From Mayamaea pseudoterrestris (lineage: Eukaryota; Bacillariophyta; Bacillariophyceae; Sellaphorales; Sellaphoraceae): a stretch of DNA of 64,000 nt. Made by a program: the position numbers and the translations under genes. The stretch is from assembly GCA_027923505.1 (NCBI GenBank), contig BROI01000001.1:714501-778500 (forward strand), read 5' to 3'. A model generated the notes under the pieces. It was given only the letters and a program-made list of their open reading frames with translations. It was not told the DNA's origin and did no database searches. Below, piece by piece: positions 1 to 13,100 of the stretch. The first letter of the stretch is position 1; the number at the start of each line of letters is the position of its first letter.

Positions 1-3000
1 ATGCCCCAAGCCAGTTTACAAAGAGATTGTGGGGATCTGATGTTTGCCACTGCTAGGGTAGGCAGTCACATAGTACCTGCTAACTGAAGCTGCTGACCTG
101 AAGGCAAAAGGCAAGCAGGAGGCTGATGCCCAAAACAAATTCACCAAGGAGGTATGACTTGGGCCCTCGGATCATGCACAGTGGCTGTACGCATAGAGTG
201 TGTGGGCACTTCATGTTTGCCACTGCTAGGTTGGTGTTCGGCAGTTGGGTAGTACATACCAGCAACTTCTGCTGATCTGGAAGCAGGCAACATGCAGGAG
301 GCAAATGCACAAAGTGAATGCACTATACAATATCCATTTGTGACCTTGGATCATGCCCCAAGCCAGTTTACAAAGAGATTGTGGGGATCTGATGTTTGCC
401 ACTGCTAGGGTAGGCAGTCACATAGTACCTGCTAACTGAAGCTGCTGACCTGAAGGCAAAAGGCAAGCAGGAGGCTGATGCCCAAAACAAATTCACCAAG
501 GAGGTATGTCTTGTGCCCTCGGATCATGCACAGTGGCTGTACGCATAGAGTGTGTGGGCACTTCATGTTTGCCACTGCTAGGTTGATGTTCGGCAGTTGG
601 GTAGTACATACCAGCAACTTCTGCGGATCTGGAAGCAGGCAACATGCAGGAGGCAAATGCACAAAGTGAATGCACTATACAATATCCATTTGTGACCTTG
701 GATCATGCCCCAAGCCAGTTTACAAAGAGATTGGGGGGATTCGATGTTTGCCCCTGCTAGAGTAGGCAGTCACATAGTACCTGCTAACTGAAGCTGCTGA
801 CCTGAAGGCAAAAGGCAAGCAGGAGGCTGATGCGCAAAACAAATTCACCAAGGAGGTATGTCTTGTGCCCTCGGATCATGCACAGTGGCTGTACGCATAG
901 AGTGTGTGGGCACTTCATGTTTGCCACTGCTAGGTTGGTGTTCGGCAGTTGGGTAGTACATACCAGCAACTTCTGCGGATCTGGAAGCAGGCAACATGCA
1001 GGAGGCAAATGCACAAAGTGAATGCACTATACAATATCCATTTGTGACCTTGGATCATGCCCCAAGCCAGTTTACAAAGAGATTGTGGGGATCTGATGTT
1101 TGCCACTGCTAGGGTAGGCAGTCACATAGTACCTGCTAACTGAAGCTGCTGACCTGAAGGCAAAAGGCAAGCAGGAGGCTGATGCGCAAAACAAATTCAC
1201 CAAGGAGGTATGTCTTGTGCCCTCGGATCATGCACAGTGGCTGTACGCATAGAGTGTGTGGGCACTTCATGTTTGCCACTGCTAGGTTGGTGTTCGGCAG
1301 TTGGGTAGTACATACCAGCAACTTCTGTGGATCTGGAAGCAGGCAACATGCAGGAGGCAAATGCACAAAGTGAATGCACTATACAATATCCATTTGTGAC
1401 CTTGGATCATGCCCCAAGCCAGTTTACAAAGAGATTGTGGGGATCTGATGTTTGCCACTGCTAGGGTAGGCAGTCACATAGTACCTGCTAACTGAAGCTG
1501 ATAACCTGAAGGCAAAAGGCAAGCAGGAGGCTGATGCGCAAAACAAATTCACCAAGGAGGTATGTCTTGTGCCCTCGGACCATGCACAGTGGCTGTATGC
1601 ATAGAGTGTGTGGGCACTTCATGTTTGCCACTGCTAGGTTGGTGTTTGGCAGTTGGGTAGTACATACCAGCAATTTCTGCGGATCTGGAAGCAGGCAACA
1701 TGCAGGAGGCAAATGCACAAAGTGAATGCACTATACAATATCCATTTGTGACCTTGGATCATGCCCCAAGCCAGTTTACAAAGAGATTGTGGGGATCTGA
1801 TGTTTGCCACTGCTAGGGTAGGCAGTCACATAGTACCTGCTAACTGAAGCTGCTGACCTGAAGGCAAAAGGCAAACAGGAGGCTGATGCGCAAAACAAAT
1901 TCACCAAGGAGGTATGTCTTGTGCCCTCGGATCATGCACAGTGGCTGTACGCATAGAGTGTGTGGGCACTTCATGTTTGCCACTGCTAGGTTGGTGTTCG
2001 GCAGTTGGGTAGTACATACCAGCAACTTCTGCGGATCTGGAAGCAGGCAACATGCAGGAGGCAAATGCACAAAGTAAATGCACTATATAATATCCATTTG
2101 TGACCTTGGATCATGCCCCAAGCCCGTTTACAAAGAGATTGTGGGGATCTGATGTTTGCCACTGCTAGGGTAGGCAGTCACATAGTACCTGCTAACTGAA
2201 GCTGCTGACCTGAAGGCAAAAGGCAAGCAGGAGGCTGATGCGCAAAACAAATTCACCAAGGAGGTATGTCTTGTGCCCTCGGATCATGCACAGTGGCTGT
2301 ACGCATAGAGTGTGTGGGCACTTCATGTTTGCCACTGCTAGGTTGGTGTTCGGCAGTTGGGTAGTACATACCAGCAACTTCTGCGGATCTGGAAGCAGGC
2401 AACATGCAGGAGGCAAATGCACAAAGTGAATGCACTATAAAATATCCATTTGTGACCTTGGATCATCCCCTAAGCCAGTTTACAAAGAGATTGTGGGGAT
2501 CTGATGTTTGCCACATCTAGGGTAGGCAGTCACATAGTACCTGCTAACTGAAGCTGTTGACCTGAAGGCAAAAGGCAAGCAGGAGGCTGATGCGCAAAAC
2601 AAATTCACCAAGGAGGTATGTCTTGTGCCCTCGGATCATGCACAGTGGCTGTACGCATAGAGTGTGTGGGCACTTCATGTTTGCCACTGCTAGGTTGGTG
2701 TTCGGCAGTTGGGTAGTACATACCAGCAACTTCTGCGGATCTGGAAGCAGGCAACATGCAGGAGGCAAATGCACAAAGTGAATGCACTATACAATATCCA
2801 TTTGTGACCTTGGATCATGCCCCAAGCCAGTTTACAAAGAGATTGTGGGGATCTGGTGTTTGCCACTGCTAGGGTAGGCAGTCACATAGTACCTGCTAAC
2901 TGAAGCTGCTGACCTGAAGGCAAAAGGCAAGCAGGAGGCTGATGCGCAAAACAAATTCACCAAGGAGGTATGTCTTGTGCCCTCGGATCATGCACAGTGG

Positions 3001-5207
3001 CTGTACGCATAGAGTGTGTGGGCACTTCATGTTTGCCACTGCTAGGTTGGTGTTCGGCAGTTGGGTAGTACATACCAGCAACTTCTGCGGATCTGGAAGC
3101 AGGCAACATGCAGGAGGCAAATGCACAAAGTGAATGCACTATACAATATCCATTTGTGACCTTGGATCATGCCCCAAGCCAGTTTACAAAGAGATTGTGG
3201 GGGGGTATGATGGTTGCCACTGCTACGGTAGGCAGTCACATAGTACCTGCTAACTGAAGCTGCTGACCTGAAGGCAAAANGGCAAGCAGGAGGCTGATGC
3301 GCAAAACAAATTCACCAAGGAGGTATGTCTTGTGCCCTCGGATCATGCACAGTGGCTGTACGCATAGAGTGTGTGGGCACTTCATGTTTGCCACTGCTAG
3401 GTTGGTGTTCGGCAGTTGGGTAGTACATACCAGCAACTTCTGCGGATCTGGAAGCAGGCAACATGCAGGAGGCAAATGCACAAAGTGAATGCACTATACA
3501 ATATCCATTTGTGACCTTGGATCATGCCCCAAGCCAGTTTACAAAGAGATTGTGGGGATCTGATGTTTGCCACTGCTAGGGTAGGCAGTCACATAGTACC
3601 TGCTAACTGAAGCTGCTGACCTGAAGGCAAAAGGCAAGCAGGAGGCTGATGCGCAAAACAAAATCACCAAGGAGGTATGTCTTGTGCCCTCGGATCATGC
3701 ACAGTGGCTGTACGCATAGAGTGTGTGGGCACTTCATGTTTGCCACTGCTAGGTTGGTGTTCGGCAGTTGGGTAGTACATACCAGCAACTTCTGCGGATC
3801 TGGAAGCAGGCAACATGCAGGAGGCAAATGCACAAAGTGAATGCACTATACAATATCCATTTGTGACCTTGGATCATGCCCCAAGCCAGTTTACAAAGAG
3901 ATTGTGGGGATCTGATGTTTGCCACTGCTAGGGTAGGCAGTCACATAGTACCTGCTAACTGAAGCTGCTGACCTGAAGGCAAAAGGCAAGCAGGAGGCTG
4001 ATGCGCAAAACAAATTCACCAAGGAGGTATGTCTTGTGCCCTCGGATCATGCACAGTGGCTGTACGCATAGATGCGCTGGGCACTTCATGTTTGCCACTG
4101 CTAGGTTGGTGTTTGGCAGTTGGGTTACATACCAGCAACTTCTGTGGATCTGGAAGCAGGCAACAAGCAGGAGGCAAATGCACATATGATGCACTCTACA
4201 CTATCCATTTGTGACCTTGGATCATGCCCCAAGCCAGTTTACAAAAAGGAGGGTGCTGGGGATCTGATGTTTGCCACTGCTAGGGTTGGAGCAGTCACAT
4301 AGTACCTGCCAACTGAAGCTCTGACCTGAAGGCAAAAAGGCAAAGCCCAGGAGGCTGATGAACCAAATTCACCAGGAGGTATGTCTTGTGCCCTTGTCAT
4401 GCACAGTGGCTGCGCATAGAGTGTGTGGGCACTTGTGTTTGCCACTGCTAGTTGGGTGTTCGGCAGTTGGGTGTAGATACCAGCAACTTCTGCGGATCCA
4501 AAAGCAGGAGAGCAAATGCACAAGTGGATGCACTATACAATATCCATTGTGACCTTGGATCATGCCCCAAGCCAGTTTACACAAAGAGATTGTGGGGATC
4601 TGATGTTTGCCACTGCTAGAGGTAGGCAGTCATAGTACCTGCAACTGGAGCTGCTGACCTGAAGGCAAAGGCAAGCAGGAGGCTGATGTGCAAAACAAAT
4701 TCACCAGGAGGTATGTCTTGTGCCCTCGGATCATGCACAGTGGCTGTGCGCATAGAGTGTGTGGGCACTTCATGTTTGCCACTGCTAGGTTGGTGTTCGG
4801 CAGTTGGGTAGTACATACCAGCAACTTCTGCGGATCTGGAAGCAGGAAACAAGCAGGAGGCAAATGCACAAAGTGAATGCACTATACAATATCCATTTGT
4901 GACCTTGGATCATGCTCCAAGCCAGTTTACAAAGAGATTGTGGGGATCTGATGTTTGCCACTGCTAGGGTAGGCAGTCACAAGGTACCTGCCAACAGAAG
5001 CTGCTGACCTGAAGGCAAAAGGCAAACAGGAGGCTGATGCGCAAAACTAATTCACCAAGGAGGTATGTCTTGTGCCCTCGGATCATGCACAGTGGCTGTA
5101 CGCATAGAGTGTGTGGGCACTTCATGTTTGCCACTGCTAGGTTGGTGTTTGGCAGTTGGGTAGCAGGTACCAGCAACTCCTGCGGATCTGGAGGCAGGCA
5201 ACATGCC
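1..5207. repeat. Satellite 1: 352-bp tandem array, dimeric unit
   Basis: A head-to-tail tandem array with a 352-bp period: the same phrase recurs at 1, 353, 705 and so on, giving about 14.8 copies, and the left end lies outside the window. Each unit is two diverged halves of about 176 bp. Both halves begin near 'atgtttgccactgctagg', continue through a 'tagtac' stretch, and later share 'gcaggagg'. Copies before about 4,060 are nearly identical. Copies from about 4,060 to 4,900 carry many small indels, and the last copy is regular again. Short reading frames recur in each unit on both strands with the same period and are by-products of the repeat. No similarity to a coding family was seen. Confidence 0.97.
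3280..3280. other. Ambiguous base (n) in satellite 1
   Basis: This is the only 'n' noticed in the window. It sits in a homopolymer ('aaaan') of a unit that is 355 rather than 352 bp long and that also has an expanded G run near 3,200. It marks uncertain consensus inside the repeat. Confidence 0.95.
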
Positions 5208-8200
5208 TGGACATTCAAACACTCCTACAACAAGCCATGTACACCCAAATCACACCAGAATGATGCCAACATCATTATTCAGGCTGCGCAACGATGGTAT
5301 GTGGCTGGGGTCTGAAGACTGCAATGATATTGGTGACAACGTGTAGCGGCTTGCCAGGTGCCATGACATTCAAACGCCCCTACAGCAAGCCATGCATACA
5401 CCCAAATCACACCAAAATGATGCCAACATCATTATTCAGGCTGCACCAACAAGATGGTATGCTTGGCTGGGGTCTCAGAGACTGCAATGATATTGGTGAC
5501 AACTCACCAGTCTCGGCTAGAGCCTTGACATTCAAAGCCCCTACAGCAAGCCATGTATACACCCAAATCACACCAGAATGATGCGACATCATTTTCAGGC
5601 TGCGCTACAATCTGCCTTGGTGGTGTGTAGCTGCATTGGTGACTTGTCGTCTCAGCTTGCAGATGCCTCGACATTCAAACGCCTACAGCAAGCCGTAGTA
5701 CCAAATCACACACCAGTGATGCCAACATCATTATTCGAGCTCTTGCCCAACAAGATGAGTACGGCTTGGCTGGGTCTCAGTAGACTGCAATGATATTGGT
5801 GACAGCATCTAGTCTCAGCCATCGAGATGCCTTACGTTCAAAAGGCCTGCAAGCCATGTGTACACCGAAAATCACAAGAATGATGCCAACATCATTAATC
5901 AGGCTGCTCTACAAATGGTTTGCTTGGATGGTGTCTCAGTAGACTGCAATGATATTGGTCTTAATTCACCAGTCTCCCGCCCAAGATGCCTTGACATTCA
6001 GCGCGCCTCACAGCAAGCCATGTATACACCCAAATCACACCAGAATGATGCCAACATCATTACTCAGGCTGCGCAACAAGATGGTATGCTTGGCTGGTGT
6101 CTCAGAAGACTGCAATGATATTGGTGACAACTTGTCACCAGTCTCAGCCTGCAGATGCCTAGACATTCAAACGCCCCTACATCAAGCCATGCATACACCC
6201 AAATCACACCAGAATAATGCCAACATCATTATTCAGGCTGCTCTACAAGCTGGTATGCTTGGCTGGGCTGGAGGCATAGTCTCAGCTTGCAGGGCTTGAA
6301 TTCAAACCCTACAGCAAGCCATGTATACACCCAAATCACACCAGAATGATGCCAACATCATTATTCAGAATGCTCTACAAGCTGGTATGCTTGGCTGGTG
6401 TCTCAGTAGACTGCAATGTGATTGGTGACAACTTGTCACCAGTCTCAGCCCGCAGATGCCTTGACATTCAAACGCCCCTATAGCAAGCCATGTATACACC
6501 CAAATCACACCAGAATGATGCCAACATCATTATTCAGGCAGCGCAACAAGATGGTATGCTTGGCTGGGGTCTCAGAAGACTGCAATGATATTGGTGACAA
6601 CTTGTCACCAGTCTCAGCCCGCAGATGCCTTGACATTCAAACGCCCCTCTAGCAAGCCATGTATACACCCAAATCACACCAGAATGATGCCAACATCATT
6701 ATTCAGGCTGCGCAACAAGATGGTATGCATGGCTGGTGTTTCAGAAGACTGCAATGATATTGGTGACAACTTGTCACCAGTCTCAGCCCGCAGATGCCTT
6801 GACATTCAAACGCCCCTACAGCAAGCCATGTATACACCCAAATCACACCAGAATGATGCCAACATCATTATTCAGAATGCTCTACAAGCTGGTATGCTTT
6901 GCTGGTGTCTCAGTAGACTGCAATGTGATTGGTGACAACTTGTCACCAGTCTTAGCCCAAAGATGCCTTGACAATCAAAAGCCCCTATAGCAAGCCATGT
7001 ATACACCCAAATCACACCAGAATGATGCCAACATCATTATTCAGGCAGCGCAACAAGATGGTATGCTTGGCCGGGGTCTCAGAAGACTGCAATGATATTG
7101 GTTACAACTTGTCACCAGTCTCAGCTTGCAGGGGCCTTGACATTCAAATGCCCCTACAGCAAGCCATGTATACACCCAAATCACACCAGAATGATGCCAA
7201 CATCATTATTCAGGCTGCGCAACAAGATGGTATGCTTGGATAATGTCTCAGTAGACTGCAATGATATTGGTGACAACTTGTCACCAGTCTCAGCCTGCAG
7301 ATGCCTTGACATTCAAACGCCCCTACAGCAAGCCATGTATACACCCAAATCACACCAGAATGATGCCAACATCATTATTCAGGCTGCGCAACAAGATGGT
7401 ATGCTTGGCTGGGGTCTCAGAAGACTGCAATCAGTCTCAGCCTGCAGATGCAGCCTTGACATTCAAACGCCCATACAGCAAGCCATGTATACACCCAAAT
7501 CACACCAGAATGATGCCAACATCATTATTCAGGCTGCGCAACAAGATGGTATGCTTGGCTGGGGTCTCAGAAGACTGCAATCATATTGGTGACAACTTGT
7601 CACCAGTCTCAGCCCGCAGTGCCTTGACATTCAAACGCCCCTACAGCAAGCCATGTATACACCCAAATCACACCAGAATGATGACAACATCATTATTCAG
7701 GCTGCGCAACAAGATGGTATGCTTGGCCCGGGTCTCAGAAGACGGCAATGATATTGGTGACAACTTGTCACCAGTCTCAGCCCGCAGATGCCTTGACATT
7801 CAAATGCCCCTACAGCAAGCCATGTATACACCCAAATCACACCATAATGATGCCAACATCATTATTCAGGCTGCGCTACAAGATGGTATGCTTGGCTGGG
7901 ATCTCAGTAGACTGCAATGATATTGGTGACAACTTGTCACCAGTCTCAGCCCACAGATGCCTTGACATTCAAACGCCCCTACAGCAAGCCATGTATACAC
8001 CCAAATCACACCAGAATGATGCCAACATCATTATTCAGGCTGCTCTACAAGCTGGTATGCTTGGATGGTGTCTCAGAAGACTGCAATCATATTGGTGACA
8101 ACTTGTCACCAGTCTCAGCCCGCAGATGCCTTGACATTCAAACGCCTCTACAGCAGGCCATGTATACACCCAAATCACACCAGAATGATGCCAACATCAT

Positions 8201-9436
8201 TATTCAGGCTGCGCAACAAGATGGTATGCTTGGATAATGTCTCAGTAGATTGCAATCATATTGGTGACAACTTGACACCAGTCTCAGCCCGCAGTGCCTT
8301 GACATTCAAACGCCCCTACAGCAAGCCATGTATACACCCAAATCACACCAGAATGATGCCAACATCATTATTCAGGCTGCGCAACAAGATGGTATGCTTG
8401 GATAATGTCTCAGTAGACTGCAATGATATTGGTGACAACTTGTCACCAGTCTCAGCCCGCAGATGCCTTGACATTCAAACGACACCCCAAGCCATGTATA
8501 CACCCAAATCACACCAGAATGATGCCAACATCATTATTCAGGCTGCGCAATAAGATGGTATAGTTGGCTGGGGTCTCAGAAGACTGCAATCATATTGGTG
8601 ACAACTTGTCACCAGTCTCAGCCCGCAGATGCCTTGACATTCAAACACCCCTACAGCAAGCCATGTATACACCCAAATCACACCAGAATGATGCCAACAT
8701 CATTATTCAGGCTGCGCAACAAGCTGGTATGCTTGGCTGGTGTCTCAGAAGACTGCAATCATATTGGTGACAACTTGTCACCAGTCTCAGCCTGCAGGTG
8801 CCTTGACATTCAAACGCCCCTACAGCAAGCCATGTGTACACCCAAATCACAACAGAATGATGCCAACATCATTATTCGGGCTACGCAACAAGATGGTATG
8901 CTTGGCTGGGGTCTCAGTAGACTGCAATGTGATTGGTGACAACTTGTCACCAGTCTCAGCCCGCAGATGCCTTGACATTCAAACGCCCCTACAGCAAGCC
9001 ATGTGTACACCGAAATCACACCAGAATGATGCCAACATCATTATTCAGGCTGCGCAATAAGATGGTATGCTTGGCTGGGGTCTCAGTAGACTGCAATGTG
9101 ATTGGTGACAACTTGTCACCAGTCTCAGCCCGCAGATGCCATGACATTCAAACGCCCCTACAGCAAGCCATGTATACACCCAAATCACACCAGAATGATG
9201 CCAACATCATTATTCAGGCTGCGCTACAAGCTGGTATGCTTGGGGCTCTCAGTAGACTGCAATCATATTGGTGACAACTTGTCACCAGTCTCAGCTCCGC
9301 AGATGCCATGACATTCCCAGCAAGCCATGTGTACACCTAAACACACCCCAATGAGCCAACATCATTATTCAGGCTGCGCTACAAGATGGTACGCTTGGCT
9401 GGGGTCTCAGAAGACTGCAATCATATTGGTGACAAC
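5208..9436. repeat. Satellite 2: 169-bp tandem array
   Basis: The array begins abruptly where satellite 1 stops. The phrase 'ttgacattca' recurs at 6461, 6630, 6799 and 6968, exactly 169 bp apart, and about 25 copies fit. Units from 5,208 to about 6,420 are diverged and carry indels. Those from 6,420 to 9,250 are more regular, although one unit near 7,430 lacks about 25 bp. Variants alternate between 'gcgcaacaagatgg' and 'gctctacaagctgg', and between 'gcaatgat', 'gcaatcat' and 'gcaatgtg', so several monomer types are interspersed. Because 169 is not a multiple of three, long open frames run through several units, but they encode only the repeat. Confidence 0.97.
7269..7285. promoter_or_regulatory. 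17-bp dyad present in most satellite 2 units (representative copy)
   Basis: The sequence GGTGACAACTTGTCACC is a perfect 8+1+8 inverted repeat. It recurs once in most 169-bp units, for example in the copies beginning near 6424, 6593 and 6762. It stays intact in many units whose neighbouring bases vary. A symmetric site repeated every nucleosome length could bind a dimeric protein, but no binding family was recognised. It is not the mammalian CENP-B box. Confidence 0.45.
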
Positions 9437-9675
9437 TCTCTGTCAATTCACCTTCCTTCGCCCTCTTCCTCGCCACATCTTTTCCGCGATGGTTGTGGGG
9501 TCTCGTACTGCATTGGTGGCAGCTTGCTCTTCGCTTTCGCCTGCCCTTCGGCATGCTTGCCTCTACTTCATTTTTCGCTTCTTGGGGGGCTGTGTCCTTG
9601 CTTTCCCGCATTCGTGCGTTCCCGCTCCGTTCCTCTCCGTTCGTCGTTTCCCTTCCGCGTTCTCTTCGTTCCTCT
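9437..9675. other. Pyrimidine-rich spacer between satellite 2 and the octamer repeat
   Basis: Single-copy sequence within this window, strongly enriched for C and T on the plus strand (many 'cttc', 'ctcttc' and 'cgttcc' runs). Reading frames cross it but continue into the octamer repeat and resemble no known protein. No gene was recognised. Confidence 0.6.
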
Positions 9676-10148
9676 CGTTCATGCATTCACGCATTCACGC
9701 GTTCATTCATGCATTCAGTTCGCATTCGCATTCACTCATTCATGCATTCACGCATTCACGCATTTATGCATTCACGCATTCATGCATTCACGTCTCGCAT
9801 TCGCGCCAATCGCTCATTCATGCATTATTCACCATTCACGCATTACGCATTCACGCATTCACGCATTCATGCATTCCCGCATTCGCATTCGCATTCACTT
9901 TCATGCATTCACGCATCCGTTTTCACGCATTCGCGCATTCACCCTTCATGCATTCACGTTCTGCATTCCGCGTTACGCATTTGCGTTCACGCATTCATGC
10001 ATTCACGCATTCACGCATTCACGCATTCATGCATTCACGCATTCACGCATTCACGCATTCCCGCATTCACGCATTCACGCATTCACGCATTCACACATTC
10101 CCGCATTCACGCATTCATGCATTCATGCATTCACGCATTCACGCATGT
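9676..10148. repeat. 8-bp minisatellite (GCATTCAC / GCATTCAT)
   Basis: Roughly 55-60 copies of an octamer, mostly 'gcattcac' mixed with 'gcattcat', with a few 5' variants such as 'gcattcgc' and 'gcattccc'. Purity rises to the right and is near perfect from about 9,990. Neither form contains a stop in any plus-strand frame, so all three frames are open and each spells the same 8-residue peptide repeat (…FTHSRIHA…). These frames are trivial. Satellite 3 starts directly after the last octamer. Confidence 0.95.
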
Positions 10149-13100
10149 TGGGCCAAAACATGTCCAGGGTATGCCATTGACAGGTGCAGAGTCTCAAATG
10201 GTGCATAAAGGACTGCCTGGAGGCTGACACCATGGGTACGGCCTCCACGGTGGGTATGGCCAACACCACAAGTTGTCGATTCTGACCTGTCAAACGCCCC
10301 ATGCCTTGGCCACCCAAATACCCAATGAGTCAGGCCAAACATGTCCAGGGTATGCCATTGACAGGTGCAGAGTCTCAAATGTTGCAAAAGGACTGCCTGG
10401 AGGCTGACACCATGGGTACGGCCTCCACGGTGGGTATGGCCAACACCACAAGTTGTCGATTCTGACCTGTCAAACGCCCCATGCCCTGGCCACCCAAATA
10501 CCCAATGAGTCAGGCCAAACATGTCCAGGGTATGCCATTGACAGGTGCAGAGTCTCAAATGGTGCAAAAAGACTGCCTGGAGGCTGACACCATGGGTACG
10601 GCCTCCACGGTGGGTATGGCCAACACCACAAGTTGTCGATTCTGACCTGTAAACGCCTCATGCCCTGGCCACCCAAATACCCAATGAGTCAGGCCAAACA
10701 TGTCCAGGGTATGCCATTGACAGGTGCAGAGTCTCAAATGGTGCAAAAGGACTGCCTGGAGGCTGACACCATGGGGACGGCCTCCACGGTGGGTATGGCC
10801 AACACCACAAGTTGTCGATTCTGTCGTGAGAAAGGCCCCAAGCCCTGGCCACCCAAATACCCAATGAGTCAGGCCAAACATGTCCAGGGTATGCCATTGA
10901 CAGGTGCAGAGTCTCAAATGGTGCAAAAAGGACTGCCTGGAGGCTGACACCATGGGTACGGCCTCCACGGTGGGTATGGCCAACACCACAAGTTGTCGAT
11001 TCTGACCTGTCAAACGCCCCATGCCCTGGCCACCCAAATACCCAATGAGTCAGGCCAAACATGTCCAGGGTATGCCATTGACAGGTGCAGAGTCTCAAAT
11101 GGTGCAAAAGGACTGCCTGGAGGCTGACACCATGGGTACGGCCTCCACGGTGGGTATGGCCAACACCACAAGTTGTCGATTCTGACCTGTCAAACGCCCC
11201 ATGCCCTGGCCACCCAAATACCCAATGAGTCAGGCCAAACATGTCCAGGGTATGCCATTGACAGGTGCATAGTCTCAAATGGTGCAAAAAGGACTGCCTG
11301 GAGGCTGACACCATGGGTACGGCCTCCACGGTGGGTATGGCCAACACCACAAGTTGTCGATTCTGACCTGTCAAACGCCCCATGCCCTGGCCACCCAAAT
11401 ACCCAATGAGTCAGGCCAAACATGTCCAGGGTATGCCATTGACAGGTGCAGAGTCTCAAATGGTGCAAAAGGACTGCCTGGAGGCTGACACCATGGGTAC
11501 GGCCTCCACGGTGGGTATGGCCAACACCACAAGTTGTCGATTCTGACCTGTCAAACGCCCCATGCCCTGGCCACCCAAATACCCAATGAGTCAGGCCAAA
11601 CATGTCCAGGGTATGCCATTGACAGGTGCAGAGTCTCAAATGGTGCAAAAAGGACTGCCTGGAGGCTGACACCATGGGTACGGCCTCCACGGTGGGTATG
11701 GCCAACACCACAAGTTGTCGATTCTGACCTGTCAAACGCCCCATGCCCTGGCCACCCAAATACCCAATGAGTCAGGCCAAACATGTCCAGGGTATGCCAT
11801 TGACAGGTGCAGAGTCTCAAATGGTGCAAAAAGGACTGCCTGGAGGCTGACACCATGGGTACGGCCTCCACGGTGGGTATGGCCAACACCACAAGTTGTC
11901 GATTCTGACCTGTCAAACGCCCCATGCCCTGGCCACCCAAATACCCAATGAGTCAGGCCAAACATGTCCAGGGTATGCCATTGACAGGTGCAGAGTCTCA
12001 AATGGTGCAAAAGGACTGCCTGGAGGCTGACACCATGGGTACGGCCTCCACGGTGGGTATGGCCAACACCACAAGTTGTCGATTCTGACCTGTCAAACGC
12101 CCCATGCCCTGGCCACCCAAATACCCAATGAGTCAGGCCAAACATGTCCAGGGTATGCCATTGACAGGTGCATAGTCTCAAATGGTGCAAAAAGGACTGC
12201 CTGGAGGCTGACACCATGGGTACGGCCTCCACGGTGGGTATGGCCAACACCACAAGTTGTCGATTCTGACCTGTCAAACGCCCCATGCCCTGGCCACCCA
12301 AATACCCAATGAGTCAGGCCAAACATGTCCAGGGTATGCCATTGACAGGTGCAGAGTCTCAAATGGTGCAAAAAGGACTGCCTGGAGGCTGACACCATGG
12401 GTACGGCCTCCACGGTGGGTATGGCCAACACCACAAGTTGTCGATTCTGACCTGTCAAACGCCCCATGCCCTGGCCACCCAAATACCCAATGAGTCAGGC
12501 CAAACATGTCCAGGGTATGCCATTGACAGGTGCAGAGTCTCAAATGGTGCAAAAAGGACTGCCTGGAGGCTGACACCATGGGTACGGCCTCCACGGTGGG
12601 TATGGCCAACACCACAAGTTGTCGATTCTGACCTGTCAAACGCCCCATGCCCTGGCCACCCAAATACCCAATGAGTCAGGCCAAACATGTCCAGGGTATG
12701 CCATTGACAGGTGCAGAGTCTCAAATGGTGCAAAAAGGACTGCCTGGAGGCTGACACCATGGGTACGGCCTCCACGGTGGGTATGGCCAACACCACAAGT
12801 TGTCGATTCTGACCTGTCAAACGCCCCATGCCCTGGCCACCCAAATACCCAATGAGTCAGGCCAAACATGTCCAGGGTATGCCATTGACAGGTGCAGAGT
12901 CTCAAATGGTGCAAAAAGGACTGCCTGGAGGCTGACACCATGGGTACGGCCTCCACGGTGGGTATGGCCAACACCACAAGTTGTCGATTCTGACCTGTCA
13001 AACGCCCCATGCCCTGGCCACCCAAATACCCAATGAGTCAGGCCAAACATGTCCAGGGTATGCCATTGACAGGTGCAGAGTCTCAAATGGTGCAAAAAGG

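Noticed and set aside
5215-9300. Frames up to 219 codons in satellite 2
   Set aside because: The 169-bp unit is not a multiple of three, so the frame rotates through units; the peptide is just the repeat in successive frames.
1-10148. Telomeric repeats near the left edge
   Set aside because: No TTAGGG- or TTTAGGG-type tracts were seen; the octamer block is not telomere-like.
9327-10227. Three overlapping 240-290-codon frames with HAFTHSRI repeats
   Set aside because: A trivial consequence of an octamer without stop codons in any plus frame.
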